Shown here: piece by piece, positions 25,193 through 34,008 of the stretch | Position numbering within the stretch: position 1 is the stretch's first letter | Layout of the letters: each line of letters starts with the position of its first letter | Origin: Acanthopleuribacter pedis | Lineage (GTDB): Bacteria; Acidobacteriota; Holophagae; Acanthopleuribacterales; Acanthopleuribacteraceae | Length of the DNA stretch: 64,000 nucleotides | Direction of reading: 5' to 3' | Assembly (NCBI RefSeq): GCF_017377855.1 | Contig: NZ_JAFREP010000006.1 | Span: forward strand, 124,001 to 188,000 | Notes under the pieces: model-generated | Database searches by the model: none | The model's input: only the letters and a program-made list of their open reading frames with translations | What the model was told of the DNA's origin: nothing | Translations under genes and position numbers: made by a program

Positions 25193-28100
25193 CTAGTGGT
25201 GTGCGTGGTGATGATGGCCGTCGAGAGAACCGTCGCTAAATGCGTCCAGATCCTCGCAGTGCATCATGCGCCGGGTTTTGCCTTTGGCGCGGTCGGATTT
25301 GGGGCCCTTGCCTTTGTCGGAGAGCGCCAATTGAATCAAAACACGGCGTTGCTTCTGTGCCTCGGCCGTGTGTTGTTTGGCTTCCTCGCGGTCGAAGTAC
25401 TTGGTGCCGTCGATCCAGGTTTGCTGGGCGACCGCGTACATGGACAGGGGCGAATGGTTCCACAGGACAAAGTCAGCGTCTTTGCCCACTTCCAAGCTGC
25501 CCACGTGTTCGTCGATGCGCAGTTGACGGGCCGGGTTTAAGGTCACCATTTTGAGGGCTTCCTCCGGTGAAACGCCGCCGTATTTAACCGCCTTGGCCGC
25601 TTCCGTGTTGAGGCGGCGCGCCAGTTCGTCGTCGTCCGAGTTGAAGCCGACGACCACACCGGCTTGGTGCATCAGCGCCGCGTTGTAGGGCATGGCGTCG
25701 ACTACTTCCATTTTGAAGGCCCACCAATCGGTGAAGGTGTTGGCCATGGCGCCGTGTTTGGCCATTTCCGGTGCCACCTTGTAGCCTTCGAGGATGTGGG
25801 TGAAGACGTCGATTTTGAAACCGAAGTCTTCGGCGACCCGCATCAGGGCCAAAATTTCGTCCTGACGGTAGGAGTGACAGTGGATTTGGCGTTTGCCGTC
25901 GATGATTTCCAGCAGGGTGTCCCAGCGGTAATCGCGGCGTGGGGGAATGCGGTGTTTTTTGTCGGCCGCTTTTTCGTAGTCCTGCCACGCGGCACGGTAG
26001 GCGAGGGCCGCGTCGAATTGATCGCGGAAGAACTGTTCCACACCAAGACGGGTCAGGGGATAGTAACCGTCGGGGGCCGGGAAGTTGGCGCGTTTGACGT
26101 TTTCACCCAGGGCGAACTTAATGCCGGGCATGGCGTTGGCGTAACGCAGTTCCTCGGCAGTTTTACCCCAGCGCAACTTAATCACCGAGTTCTGGCCGCC
26201 GATGGGGTTGGCCGAGCCGTGGAGCTGGTTGGCCATGGTCAGGCCGCCCGCCATCATGTAGTACAGGCTGATGTCGTCGGGGTTGATCACCTCGTGGGTG
26301 CCGACCTCGGCCGAGTTGGTGGTGGTCCATTCGTTGACCGCGTCCAAACCGGCGTGGGAGTGCTCGTCGATCAAGCCGGGGCTGACGTGTTTGCCGGCGG
26401 CGTCGATCACGAGCGCACCTTCCGGCACGGCGACATCGGTGCCGACCGCGGCGATTTTACCGGCTTTGACCAGCAGCGTCGCGTTTTCGAGGTTGCCGTC
26501 GGGACCGGAGGTCCAGATGGTGGCGTTGGTAACGGCAACCAGCGCGGGTTGTTCCGGCATGGCGTTGCGGCCGAAAGCGCCGTCGGGAAACACCGTGGCG
26601 AGCGGTTCGTCCAAGAGTTTGGGACCTTGGTAGGCCTTGGGTTTGTCGGCGTCGGCCGCTTTCCCGCGTTGGGCGTTCAATGAGAAACGGGTACCGTCGG
26701 CGCGAATTACCTGGCCGTAGAAACCGTTTTCCTCAACCCGTGCGTTCACCCGTGCCACGCCTTCACCCGCCAGGGTGCTGTCGTTGATGTGGAACACCAG
26801 CCGGCCCTTGTCCAGCGACCAAGCCGAGGTGGTCACGTCTTTTTTGCCGCGCTTCAAGGTGCCTTTCAGTTTCTTGGGGCTGCCGGCCAGGGTCAGGCTG
26901 TATTTTTTCTTGGCGACCGTGAATTGGTAATCGCCCAACACACCCTGTTCGTCGCCCTTGTCGAAGCGCCGCCGTTCACCGCGGACCCAGGATTCGCCGA
27001 CCGTGGTTTCGGTGGTGAACAGGTCGCCCGCGGTGATGAAGAAGTTGGCCATGGCGCCCGCTTTAATCACACCCATGCGGTCCGATTGGTTCAACCAGGC
27101 GGCAGGTCGGGTTGTCAAAGCCGCCAACAGCGTTTCTTTGGCCAAACCGCGGTGGTGTGCCAAACGCAGGTTGCCGAGGATGTCACCGCTTTTCTTAAGG
27201 CCGTGGCTGGTGAGCACGAAGTTGATGTCGGCTTCGGCCAGCGCCGCCGGGCCGGCGGGGGAGAGGTACCAATGGCGCAGTTCGCGCAGGCTGATGGTGC
27301 CTTCCATGGCGGGATCAGCCACCGCCGGTTTTTCCGCGAAATCCAACGGCAGGATCAAGTTGGGGTTGTACGCTTTAAATGCATCGACGCGCCGGTAGGC
27401 GTCGTCACCGGCGAAAACCCAGGATGTGACCTTCAGCTCTTCGCTCAATTTCAGCGCGCGCAAGGCCTCGTGGTGGTTGCGCACTTGAAACAAAAAGGGT
27501 TTCTCGCCCTTGGCAAAAGGAACCAGGGCGGCCAAGTCGCGGTTCACACTGGGTGGTGTTTGCCCGGTGGGGTGTTTTTGGTAGGTCGCATGGGCTTGTT
27601 CGTACCAGCGCGCGTCGCCCACGGTTTGGCGAATCATGGCGATACCACCCATGGCTGAATCTGGGTACGCCTGGCGGACGGCGCCTTCAAAACTGACGAC
27701 GCCCGCGACCTCGGGGTCGAGCATGACGTCGTTGGTGCGACCTTCTTGGAGTAAGGTCAGGCAGGCGATGCCGCGGAAAATACCGCCGGAGGGCACAAAG
27801 ACGGCCGCGGTGAAACCCGCCTCGCGCAGGGTTTTTGCTTTTTTCTTGGGGTAGTTGTAGCTGTCGGCGCGCAGTTTGCCCGCCGTGTTTTCCGCGTTGT
27901 GGTCGGCCGTGCCGGCGGGCTGATTCTTTTTGCCGCCTTCGCCGGCCTTTTTCTTCTTGCCCGCGTCCGTCATCAAATCAATAAATCCGGGATAGACAAA
28001 TGCGCCCTTTTTGTCGATGACCAAGGCGTCGGCCGGAAGGGTGATCGTTGCGGCCGGGCCGACGGCTTCGATCACGCCGTCGCGAACCAAAATGACCGCG

Positions 28101-28267
28101 TTCTCGATCACCGTTTTGGGATCGGCTTGGACCGTTACGCCCGTAACGGCGTAGGCGGTAGGGGGATTTTCTTGCAAACCAACCGGTTGGCGCGCGTGGT
28201 GGCGCGTTTGCGCGCTCGCGAGTGCGGCGGCAAACAAGAGCCAATAGCCAATGAAACTCTTTTTCAT
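25193..28267 (-). CDS. Exported double-domain amidohydrolase with His-rich tail
   Basis: The 1024-aa protein starts at ATG 28267 (MKKSFIGYWLLFAAALASAQ signal peptide), behind AAGGA. It is two amidohydrolase units in tandem. The first (about 35-430) has GVIEAVGPAATI and FVYPGFIDLMTDAG, lacking HxH. The second (about 600-990) has VSPGLIDEHSHAGLD with the HxH metal site, QIHCHSYRQDE, FTHILEGYK and GFNSDDDE, so it looks catalytic. The tail ends in a His cluster (HHHHAHH), a possible metal-loading or buffering element. Similar long exported amidohydrolases occur in Bacteroidota and Acidobacteriota and are presumed peptidase/imidase-like; the substrate is unknown. It is the first gene of a two-gene operon. 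Confidence 0.87.
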   Translation of the reverse strand: MKKSFIGYWLLFAAALASAQTRHHARQPVGLQENPPTAYAVTGVTVQADPKTVIENAVILVRDGVIEAVGPAATITLPADALVIDKKGAFVYPGFIDLMTDAGKKKKAGEGGKKNQPAGTADHNAENTAGKLRADSYNYPKKKAKTLREAGFTAAVFVPSGGIFRGIACLTLLQEGRTNDVMLDPEVAGVVSFEGAVRQAYPDSAMGGIAMIRQTVGDARWYEQAHATYQKHPTGQTPPSVNRDLAALVPFAKGEKPFLFQVRNHHEALRALKLSEELKVTSWVFAGDDAYRRVDAFKAYNPNLILPLDFAEKPAVADPAMEGTISLRELRHWYLSPAGPAALAEADINFVLTSHGLKKSGDILGNLRLAHHRGLAKETLLAALTTRPAAWLNQSDRMGVIKAGAMANFFITAGDLFTTETTVGESWVRGERRRFDKGDEQGVLGDYQFTVAKKKYSLTLAGSPKKLKGTLKRGKKDVTTSAWSLDKGRLVFHINDSTLAGEGVARVNARVEENGFYGQVIRADGTRFSLNAQRGKAADADKPKAYQGPKLLDEPLATVFPDGAFGRNAMPEQPALVAVTNATIWTSGPDGNLENATLLVKAGKIAAVGTDVAVPEGALVIDAAGKHVSPGLIDEHSHAGLDAVNEWTTTNSAEVGTHEVINPDDISLYYMMAGGLTMANQLHGSANPIGGQNSVIKLRWGKTAEELRYANAMPGIKFALGENVKRANFPAPDGYYPLTRLGVEQFFRDQFDAALAYRAAWQDYEKAADKKHRIPPRRDYRWDTLLEIIDGKRQIHCHSYRQDEILALMRVAEDFGFKIDVFTHILEGYKVAPEMAKHGAMANTFTDWWAFKMEVVDAMPYNAALMHQAGVVVGFNSDDDELARRLNTEAAKAVKYGGVSPEEALKMVTLNPARQLRIDEHVGSLEVGKDADFVLWNHSPLSMYAVAQQTWIDGTKYFDREEAKQHTAEAQKQRRVLIQLALSDKGKGPKSDRAKGKTRRMMHCEDLDAFSDGSLDGHHHHAHH

Positions 28268-28660
28268 AGGGTGGGAATCCTTTGTGGAAAGCCGCCTGGC
28301 GGCGACGGAGTCGAGACCTCTGAATCGGTGGCAAACCGCGCAAGGGTGTCGGGCTTGAAAACAAACCGAAGCCCCTTGACGGGTCTTTTCGACCCGCGCC
28401 GCACCCTGCCGGGTTGCCGTGTCTGCCTGTTCCGCGGTTCTGCTACCCATGCCGTAACGCGGTTGTGTCGGGTACGGCGGCGAATCGTGCGACCTGATTC
28501 AGGAAGGACGAATACCTTATTTCGGCCGCGATCAAGCTGTGTGTCGCGGTTGTTTCGGTCGCTGTATATCGATGTCGGACGGGTGGTCAGCGTGGGGACG
28601 GAAGACTGCAAAAATTAACGCGTATTATAAACCCAATTTGGTTCAGACCCAATTTCCGCG
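28268..28660. other. Leader/promoter stretch of the amidohydrolase operon
   Basis: No gene is seen. A good sigma-70 promoter lies at 28624-28652 on the minus strand, giving a leader near 350 bases. The leader contains a small hairpin (CGGGTC-TTTTC-GACCCG, about 28379-28395). Inverted copies of ATTAACGCG (28614-28622 and 28657-28665) flank the promoter and touch the stop codon of the glycosyltransferase gene. Confidence 0.5.
28624..28652 (-). promoter_or_regulatory. Sigma-70 promoter for the amidohydrolase operon
   Basis: On the minus strand: -35 TTGGGT, 17-base spacer, perfect -10 TATAAT. The start site would be near 28617, upstream of the gene starting at 28267. Confidence 0.55.
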
Positions 28661-29914
28661 TTAATCAGGAAAAAGGTCCAGAATCCAGCGGTGGCGGCGC
28701 GCCATCCAAATGTCTTGGCTGTTTTCCTTGGCGAAGGTTACGCCGGCTTCGATGCGTTGGGCCAAAAGGGGACGGTCCTGGTGAAAGGCGACAATTTTTT
28801 CCGCCAAGGCGTCCACCGACCGCCAGGGAACCACGTCCACCGCGCCCGTGTTGACCAGATCTTTGTAGTAATCCGTGTCAAAGGCGAGTAAAGGAATCCC
28901 CGCGGCCATCGCATCAAACAGGCTGCGCGGCGTGTCTTGGGACAAGGGTGCAGCCATTAATAAATGATAGTCGTAGAGCTGGTTGAAAAAAACCGGGCCG
29001 AAGGGGACCGCGCCGTGGAAAATCACATAGTCCTCGGCACCCAATTCCGCCGTAAGCGCCTTGAGTTCGTCTTCTTGGTAACCCGACCCGAGGATGTGTA
29101 GGCGCGCGCCCACGGCCCCCAACGCGCGCGCTTTTTTTACCGCGCGAATGCAGTAGTCGATGCCTTTGTAGGGAACCAAACGGCCGAAGAAGGTGAGGTC
29201 GAGGGGTTTACCCGTGTCTTGGACGTCGCGCGTTTTTTGCGCCAAGCGGTCCTCGGGAATGACATATTCGGGCGAAAAGGCGACGTCGTAGAAGTTTTTG
29301 ACGTGGTCTTTGCCTTTGCCGTAATCGTCGACCAACGATTGACTTTTGAGCATGAGCAGGGAGCAAAAACGAACCGCCCAGCGAATTTGCAGGATGCGCA
29401 ACGGGTTGTAAACGTACTTGCTGATCAGGTAACTCTTCTTGGACATGGCGCCGGTGGCGTAGCGCATATCGGCGCTTTTGCGGTTGTCGATATCAATGAC
29501 GAACACCGTCTTTTTACCCATAACGGTGCCGGCAAATAACGAAAAAATTTCAAACGGCATGAGGATGTCAAACGAGAGGCCGCTGTGGACCAGCGAGGCC
29601 TTGCGCACCGCGCCGATGATCTTTAAGTAGGTGGGCAGCCACAAAAAAAGGGCGAACAACAGGCGGGACGCTTCGAATTGGTGGAGCCGCGTATAGAAGA
29701 TTTGTTCTTCTTCTTCGGTGAAATGGCCGAGGTGGTGTTTGTTCTTTTCGTATTCTTCGTCCGACATGGTGGGCGCGGCGATGCGCATTGAGGTGAACTT
29801 GGGTTCGAACATCGTGCGGGTCATGCGCAGGTGTTCAACGAAGGCGCTTTCACAGGCGACGCGACCGTCGGGCGCACGATAAAAAGCAACAGGTACAACC
29901 AATAGATACTGCAT
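28661..29914 (-). CDS. Glycosyltransferase (GT4-like)
   Basis: The 417-aa protein starts MQYLLVVPVAFYRAPDG at 29914, behind a GAGGCGG site. The C-terminal half has the GT-B signature: DLTFFGRLVPYKGIDYCIRA, then LHILGSGYQEDELK, VIFHGAVPF, and the donor-binding region AAPLSQDTPRSLFDAMAAGIPLLAFD with the E-like position changed to D. The N-terminal half has a positively charged amphipathic stretch, suggesting association with the inner membrane face. The acceptor is unknown. It is third in line after the chorismate-lyase-like and halogenase-like genes on the same strand (165-base gap), so it could glycosylate an aromatic product; a role in surface polysaccharide is equally possible. Confidence 0.85.
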   Translation of the reverse strand: MQYLLVVPVAFYRAPDGRVACESAFVEHLRMTRTMFEPKFTSMRIAAPTMSDEEYEKNKHHLGHFTEEEEQIFYTRLHQFEASRLLFALFLWLPTYLKIIGAVRKASLVHSGLSFDILMPFEIFSLFAGTVMGKKTVFVIDIDNRKSADMRYATGAMSKKSYLISKYVYNPLRILQIRWAVRFCSLLMLKSQSLVDDYGKGKDHVKNFYDVAFSPEYVIPEDRLAQKTRDVQDTGKPLDLTFFGRLVPYKGIDYCIRAVKKARALGAVGARLHILGSGYQEDELKALTAELGAEDYVIFHGAVPFGPVFFNQLYDYHLLMAAPLSQDTPRSLFDAMAAGIPLLAFDTDYYKDLVNTGAVDVVPWRSVDALAEKIVAFHQDRPLLAQRIEAGVTFAKENSQDIWMARRHRWILDLFPD

Positions 29915-30013
29915 CAGACCGCCTCGGGAGACATGGTAGAAAAACATGCCCATTCTACCCAAAGGCGCTGCACAAAGGAAATGCGGATGCAGTTACGATC
30001 CGCGTTTTATTGG

Positions 30014-30045
30014 GTTTCCCACCCTCCTAGCGGCGGGTGGGAAAC
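30014..30045 (-). terminator. Hairpin after the halogenase-like gene
   Basis: GTTTCCCACC at 30014-30023 pairs with GGTGGGAAAC at 30036-30045. On the minus strand no strong U-tract follows, so read-through into the glycosyltransferase gene is possible. Confidence 0.4.
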
Positions 30046-30079
30046 GAATTAGGTACAAAGGCCTTAGTGCCGGTTGGCT

Positions 30080-31345
30080 TTAGCACGAGACGGACTCGGT
30101 GCGCGGCCGTCCATGACCCAAGGCCTCGGGGACCGCGGCGAAATCAGCCATGGCTTGGAACAGTTGGTCGAAATCGCGAAACACATTGCCGATCAAACAA
30201 TCGGTGAGCGCGGGCCTTTGGTCCGGGTACTTTTTGACCAGGGCACCGAAGCTAAAGCCTTGATCGTAAAAGGCGTAAACCAGTTTGCGGAAGGCTTCCA
30301 TGCCCCCGATGAAGCGTTCCGCGTAATCGCCGAAGCGGGCCGCGCGCACGTCGTCGGCACGGAGGGCGGCAATGCCTGCCTGCGCCGCCTGCTCGCCGCC
30401 TACCAGGGCCAGGAACAGACCGGAAGAAAAAACCGGGTCGAGGAACGCGAAGGCGTCGCCGGCAAGCACCAAACCGTCCTCCGCGATGTGTTTGGCGCGG
30501 TAGCTGTAATCGCCGGTGACGCGGAAGGCGCCGTTGTGGCTAGCGCCCGCCAGGTGGTCCGCGATCCAACGGTTGGCCTGAACTTCGCGGGCAAAGATTT
30601 GGGCCGGTTCGCGGCCGTCGCGGTACAGGTACGCTTTTTCTGCGACAATGCCTACCGAGGTTTTGTTCTCGCCCAGCGGCAAGTACCAGAACCAGCCCTT
30701 TTCCGGCAGGTAGGCGATGGTGGTGGCGCCCTCGTCCAAACCTTCATCCCGTTTGGCGTCTTCGTAATAGGTCCAAATCGCGACTTTCTTCAGTTTTGGA
30801 TCCCGTACCCGCCATTGGTTTTTGTTAATGGCGAAACTGTCGCGACCGCTGGCGTCGATGGTCAGGCGCGCCTCGAAGGTGATCGGGTGGCTTTTGTGGA
30901 GGGCTTGCACACCCGTGACCGTGCCGGCCGCATCGCGAACAAGGTCCTTGGCCTGGGTTTCAAAATGAATTTCGGCCCCGGCCTCGCGGGCGTGATCCAC
31001 CAAGATTTGGTCGAAGCGGGTGCGTTCCACCTGCCAGGTTGTCGCCGCGTCATGGTGCATGTGTTCGGTGAAATAGAACGGATGGGAGCAGGTGCCGTCC
31101 ATTGCCGCAAACTGGACACTGTGTTTCTTTTGGAATCCCGCCGCTTTCACTTTGTCAATGAGGCCGGCGCGTTCCAACGGGAAATAACAGTAGGGAATGA
31201 GGGACTCGCCGACGCGGTAGCGTGGGAAGGTTGTTTTCTCTAAAACCGCGACCTTAAAACCGGCCTTGGCGAGATGGGTGGCGGCGATACAGCCGGTGGG
31301 ACCGGCGCCGATGATGACGGCGTCAACGGTTTCGTGTTGCAACAT
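30080..31345 (-). CDS. FAD-dependent halogenase-like monooxygenase
   Basis: The 421-aa protein has a Rossmann start DAVIIGAGPTGCIAATHLAK, then FPRYRVGESLIPYCY, a GESL motif typical of flavin-dependent halogenases and related dehydrogenases. KGWFWYLPLG is close to the WxWxIP halogenase signature, with Leu for Ile. GLVLAGDAFAFLDPVFSSGL is the second FAD site. The start at 31345 follows GGAGG. Close relatives include tryptophan-halogenase-like enzymes in aryl polyene, flexirubin and xanthomonadin pathways, where some do not halogenate. The next gene upstream (95 bases) is chorismate-lyase-like, which fits an aromatic substrate. Geranylgeranyl-reductase-type activity is an alternative. Confidence 0.85.
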   Translation of the reverse strand: MLQHETVDAVIIGAGPTGCIAATHLAKAGFKVAVLEKTTFPRYRVGESLIPYCYFPLERAGLIDKVKAAGFQKKHSVQFAAMDGTCSHPFYFTEHMHHDAATTWQVERTRFDQILVDHAREAGAEIHFETQAKDLVRDAAGTVTGVQALHKSHPITFEARLTIDASGRDSFAINKNQWRVRDPKLKKVAIWTYYEDAKRDEGLDEGATTIAYLPEKGWFWYLPLGENKTSVGIVAEKAYLYRDGREPAQIFAREVQANRWIADHLAGASHNGAFRVTGDYSYRAKHIAEDGLVLAGDAFAFLDPVFSSGLFLALVGGEQAAQAGIAALRADDVRAARFGDYAERFIGGMEAFRKLVYAFYDQGFSFGALVKKYPDQRPALTDCLIGNVFRDFDQLFQAMADFAAVPEALGHGRPRTESVSC

Positions 31346-31440
31346 GCGACCATGCCTCCGAACAAATGAGCATTGGGCGGTTTGGCGCCCTTCCCGATAA
31401 ACGTTGGAGCCTGCTGGAAACGGCTCGGTTCGGTTGCCGC

Positions 31441-31977
31441 CTACGAGGGTGGCAAAATTTCGACCACCTCGGCGATGGTTTGGTGGTCGGTGGTGACCAG
31501 GCGATTCAGCCGCCCATACAAATCGGTCGTCCTCTCCAAACCTAACACATCCTCAAGGGCCGCATCGCTGCGAATGCGAAAGAAGCCTTGCAATTCACTA
31601 CGGCGCGGCACGTTAAACCGCGCCAGCAAGCCGCCCAGGGGGTAACGGCAACTTTCTACCCAGGGCCGCACCTCGTCGGTGAAGACATCCAGGAAAATGC
31701 GGATCACCCCGAACTCGACCAGCAAGCCGTCGGGGCGAGTAAGCAACACCTTGCGCAACAGGCGCTCTTGCTCGCGCACCACGCTGAGCGCGCGCAAGTG
31801 GATCTCGGTTTGGTAATGGTCCTGCAGGCGCAGGGTCATGTCGCCCTCGTGAACCAGTAAATCGCGGTAGGGTTGCGGCATGGCTTGGCCGTCGATGGCG
31901 ACCATCGCATCGAGGTTGAGGTCGAGTGCGTCGGCGAGGGTACTGAACATCGGTTGGGTATCCATATTGGTAATCAT
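31441..31977 (-). CDS. Chorismate-lyase-like (DUF98/UbiC-type) protein
   Basis: The 178-aa protein matches the pattern of the chorismate pyruvate-lyase-like fold: LLVHEGDMTLRLQDHY, then VVREQERLLRKVLLTRPDG, a LVEFGVIRIFLDVF strand, and CRYPLGGLLARFNVPRRSE. Known members remove pyruvate from chorismate to make 4-hydroxybenzoate, or act in dialkylresorcinol and aryl polyene gene sets. The start is uncertain (ATG 31977 or ATG 31965; neither has a clear ribosome site). It is the first gene of a probable three-gene unit with the halogenase-like and glycosyltransferase genes. The family call is from memory of motif spacing, not a search. Confidence 0.65.
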   Translation of the reverse strand: MITNMDTQPMFSTLADALDLNLDAMVAIDGQAMPQPYRDLLVHEGDMTLRLQDHYQTEIHLRALSVVREQERLLRKVLLTRPDGLLVEFGVIRIFLDVFTDEVRPWVESCRYPLGGLLARFNVPRRSELQGFFRIRSDAALEDVLGLERTTDLYGRLNRLVTTDHQTIAEVVEILPPS

Positions 31978-32099
31978 GTCCCGATTTACGGGAAGAATGA
32001 AATCATTGTTTCAAAGGCGGTGACATTTGAAAAGGAGGGGGTCGGGCAAGGTCGCGGCACCGAAAGTTAAAGAATTGTGAAAAAGAACGGGCAAAAAAC

Positions 32100-32129
32100 T
32101 TGAAAACGGGTCATTTTTTCCCTTATATT
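32100..32129 (+). promoter_or_regulatory. Sigma-70 promoter of the PAS protein gene
   Basis: TTGAAA (32100-32105), 18-base spacer, TATATT (32124-32129). The start site near 32136 would leave a leader of about 90 bases. Confidence 0.5.
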
Positions 32130-32224
32130 AGGTCTCAACAATCCACTTCATTTGGCTTAATTTTCGCCGATCTATTATTTTTTCTGGGTGGCCCTGCCGC
32201 CGGACACCCGAAAGTGCTGTGCTT

Positions 32225-33028
32225 ATGCTTCCTTCGTCCTTAAACATTGGTATTTTGTGCTGCGACCTCGAGCGCGGTCGTTTTTTGGTTGACCGTTTTC
32301 AGCAACTCCGCCTGGTTGCTACTGTTTTGACCCGTGAGACCTTACCTGATTGGTTGGAAAAACAGGCTAACACTTTGGTGGTTATTGATTTAACCGACCC
32401 GGATCAGCGAATGATCCACACCCGGACCGCGCTGGAGACAGCTAATTGTTTCTTTCGGCCGGTATTGTTGCTTTCGGAACGGGACCACGAAGCTTTTGAA
32501 GAGACCGATCCATTCCACTACCTGCACCCCGATTTCACCCTCCGTGAATTGCGGCTTTCCCTTGAACTGGCGTGTTTTCGCCATCGAGTGGAAGGCCAGA
32601 CCGCCGACGCCGTCAAATTTAGTCAGATGGTGATGCAACAATCGGAGCAGGCGTTGATTCAGGTAGACGATTGTGGGGCCGTGGTTTACATGAACACCAA
32701 GGCGGAACGCTTGACCGGCTGGATGTTGCAATTGGCACGTGGTCGCCGGTTGATTGAGGTGTTTCGTTTGGCCGAGCCGGACCAAGTGGTGACTTTGGAG
32801 GCCATGTTGGCCGTGGGTGATTGCCACGAACACGACCCGGAAACCGTGATGCTTCATCCCTACGACGGCGAACCGCTCGAGGTCGAATGTCGGTGGGCGG
32901 CCGTTCTTCGCGTTGATCAATCGGTGTACCGTTACCTGCTGTCGTTTGATGCCGTGCCGATGCCGACCCCAATCCATGCCGGCCACAAGAAAACCAAGCA
33001 ATTCCAGAGCTTGGCCCGCACCAGCTAA
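32225..33028 (+). CDS. Receiver-like/PAS domain signalling protein
   Basis: The protein is about 267 aa. Residues 1-125 look like a divergent receiver domain (NIGILCCDLERGRFLVDRF, then LVVIDLTDP and RPVLLLSERDHEAF), but no clear acidic pocket is retained. Residues ~135-250 form a PAS domain (ALIQVDDCGAVVYMNTKAERLTGW). No output domain follows, so it presumably signals by binding a partner. The start is either GTG 32219 or ATG 32225; the ATG is preferred. It stands alone between two oppositely oriented gene groups, with its own promoter. Confidence 0.75.
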   Translation: MLPSSLNIGILCCDLERGRFLVDRFQQLRLVATVLTRETLPDWLEKQANTLVVIDLTDPDQRMIHTRTALETANCFFRPVLLLSERDHEAFEETDPFHYLHPDFTLRELRLSLELACFRHRVEGQTADAVKFSQMVMQQSEQALIQVDDCGAVVYMNTKAERLTGWMLQLARGRRLIEVFRLAEPDQVVTLEAMLAVGDCHEHDPETVMLHPYDGEPLEVECRWAAVLRVDQSVYRYLLSFDAVPMPTPIHAGHKKTKQFQSLARTS

Positions 33029-33487
33029 GCTTTCGGTTTAAGCGGAACCTCGCCCTTGAAGCGATAACCGACCCAATGGCGTGGTGCCAAATGCGAAACC
33101 CCGGCCCGGCGCGCCCCAACCGGGGCCGCACCACCCCATCCCTGGACCATGCTTTGAATAGAAGCCGGGCTTTTCCCGGCCACCCTGGACGAATCCTGAA
33201 GGGATTCCCTATGTTAGCCCCGGGTACGATCATTGAACATGGTCGCACCCTGGGTCTCAGGCGTTCACGGATGGTAAAACGCTGAAGGTGTTGACACGCG
33301 AGGCGTTGTCGCGCCATCCCTCAGGGTCAAATCGCCCACAATAAAAAGGGCTCCAACCTCGCGGGCGATTCATGATAATCTCACGACGCGTGCATCGCCG
33401 CGTCATTTGTGCCGGCGCGGTGAGCTTTACCTTTTTCCGGTTACCGGTTGATCGGAGCTTAAGTGTTCTTAACAAAAGTTTTCGCTT
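33029..33487. other. Gap containing a multi-hairpin array
   Basis: No gene is seen. The stretch 33108-33300 is copy A of a hairpin array shared with 50.2-50.5 kb. The remainder up to the thioesterase start shows nothing I can name. Confidence 0.6.
33108..33300. repeat. Hypervariable multi-hairpin repeat, copy A
   Basis: It is a series of short stem-loops joined by constant linkers. Examples: GCCGGGC-TTTT-CCCGGC (33164-33180), GAATCC-TGAA-GGGATTC (33191-33207), then GATCATTGAACATGGTC nested in CCCCGGGT/ACCCTGGG, and AACGCTGAAGGTGTT. Linkers such as CCGCACCACCCCATCC, CCACCCTGGAC and GCCCCGGGTACGA are shared with copy B at 50 kb, while stem sequences differ yet stay paired. It is not coding: open frames through it on the minus strand are low-complexity and arise from the repeat. 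Confidence 0.8.
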
Positions 33488-33949
33488 GTGAGGAGACGCG
33501 CCATCTACGAATACAAGTACATCAAACGGATCGAATTTCATGAGGCCGATCCCGCTGGGATTCTTCATTTCTCCAACTATTTTCGTTACATGGAACTCGC
33601 CGAACACGCGTTTTACCACGAGCTCGGCTTCTCCGGTTTTCGCCTCAAAAAGAAGAACAGCCATGGTTGGCCCCGTGTCAAAGCGCAAATGGATTACCTC
33701 GCCCCGCTTGCCTACGACGAGGAAGTCGAGGTCCATCTCGTTGTCGAAGAAAAACTGCGCAAGGTGTTGAACTACGTCTTTTTGTTCCGCCGTGTGTTCG
33801 ACGGCCGCCTGGTGGCCAAGGGCCGCTTGACCGTCGTATTCGTGAGCGTCGACAACGATACCCGCAAGCTCAAAGCCGCCAAAATCCCCGACAAGCTGTA
33901 CGACCAAATTAGTGAGGCGCCCAAGAAGCTGTTGGAAGCCGTGGAGTAA
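33488..33949 (+). CDS. Hotdog-fold acyl-CoA thioesterase (4HBT/YbgC-FcbC type)
   Basis: The 153-aa protein is of family length. The active-site strand-helix reads RIEFHEADPAGILHFSNYFR, with the conserved Asp of the 4-hydroxybenzoyl-CoA thioesterase group. The central beta strands include VKAQMDYLAPLAYDEEVEV and a YVFLFRRVFDGRLVAKG strand. It hydrolyses an acyl- or aroyl-CoA thioester in the cytosol. GTG 33488 is the only standard start. An AGGAG (33491-33495) sits seven bases before an in-frame ATC at 33503, which is odd. A PaaK-like CoA ligase gene follows 59 bases later, so the pair may make and cleave the same aromatic CoA ester or edit it. Confidence 0.87.
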   Translation: MRRRAIYEYKYIKRIEFHEADPAGILHFSNYFRYMELAEHAFYHELGFSGFRLKKKNSHGWPRVKAQMDYLAPLAYDEEVEVHLVVEEKLRKVLNYVFLFRRVFDGRLVAKGRLTVVFVSVDNDTRKLKAAKIPDKLYDQISEAPKKLLEAVE

Positions 33950-34008
33950 CGGCCGGCGCTTGTCGCCACCGGATGTTGATCAGCCTGTGTCTGCCGAGGG
34001 GAGCGTTT

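Noticed and set aside
33257..33907. Minus-strand frame over the thioesterase gene and hairpin array
   Set aside because: Overlaps a clear hotdog thioesterase on the other strand and begins in repeat sequence.
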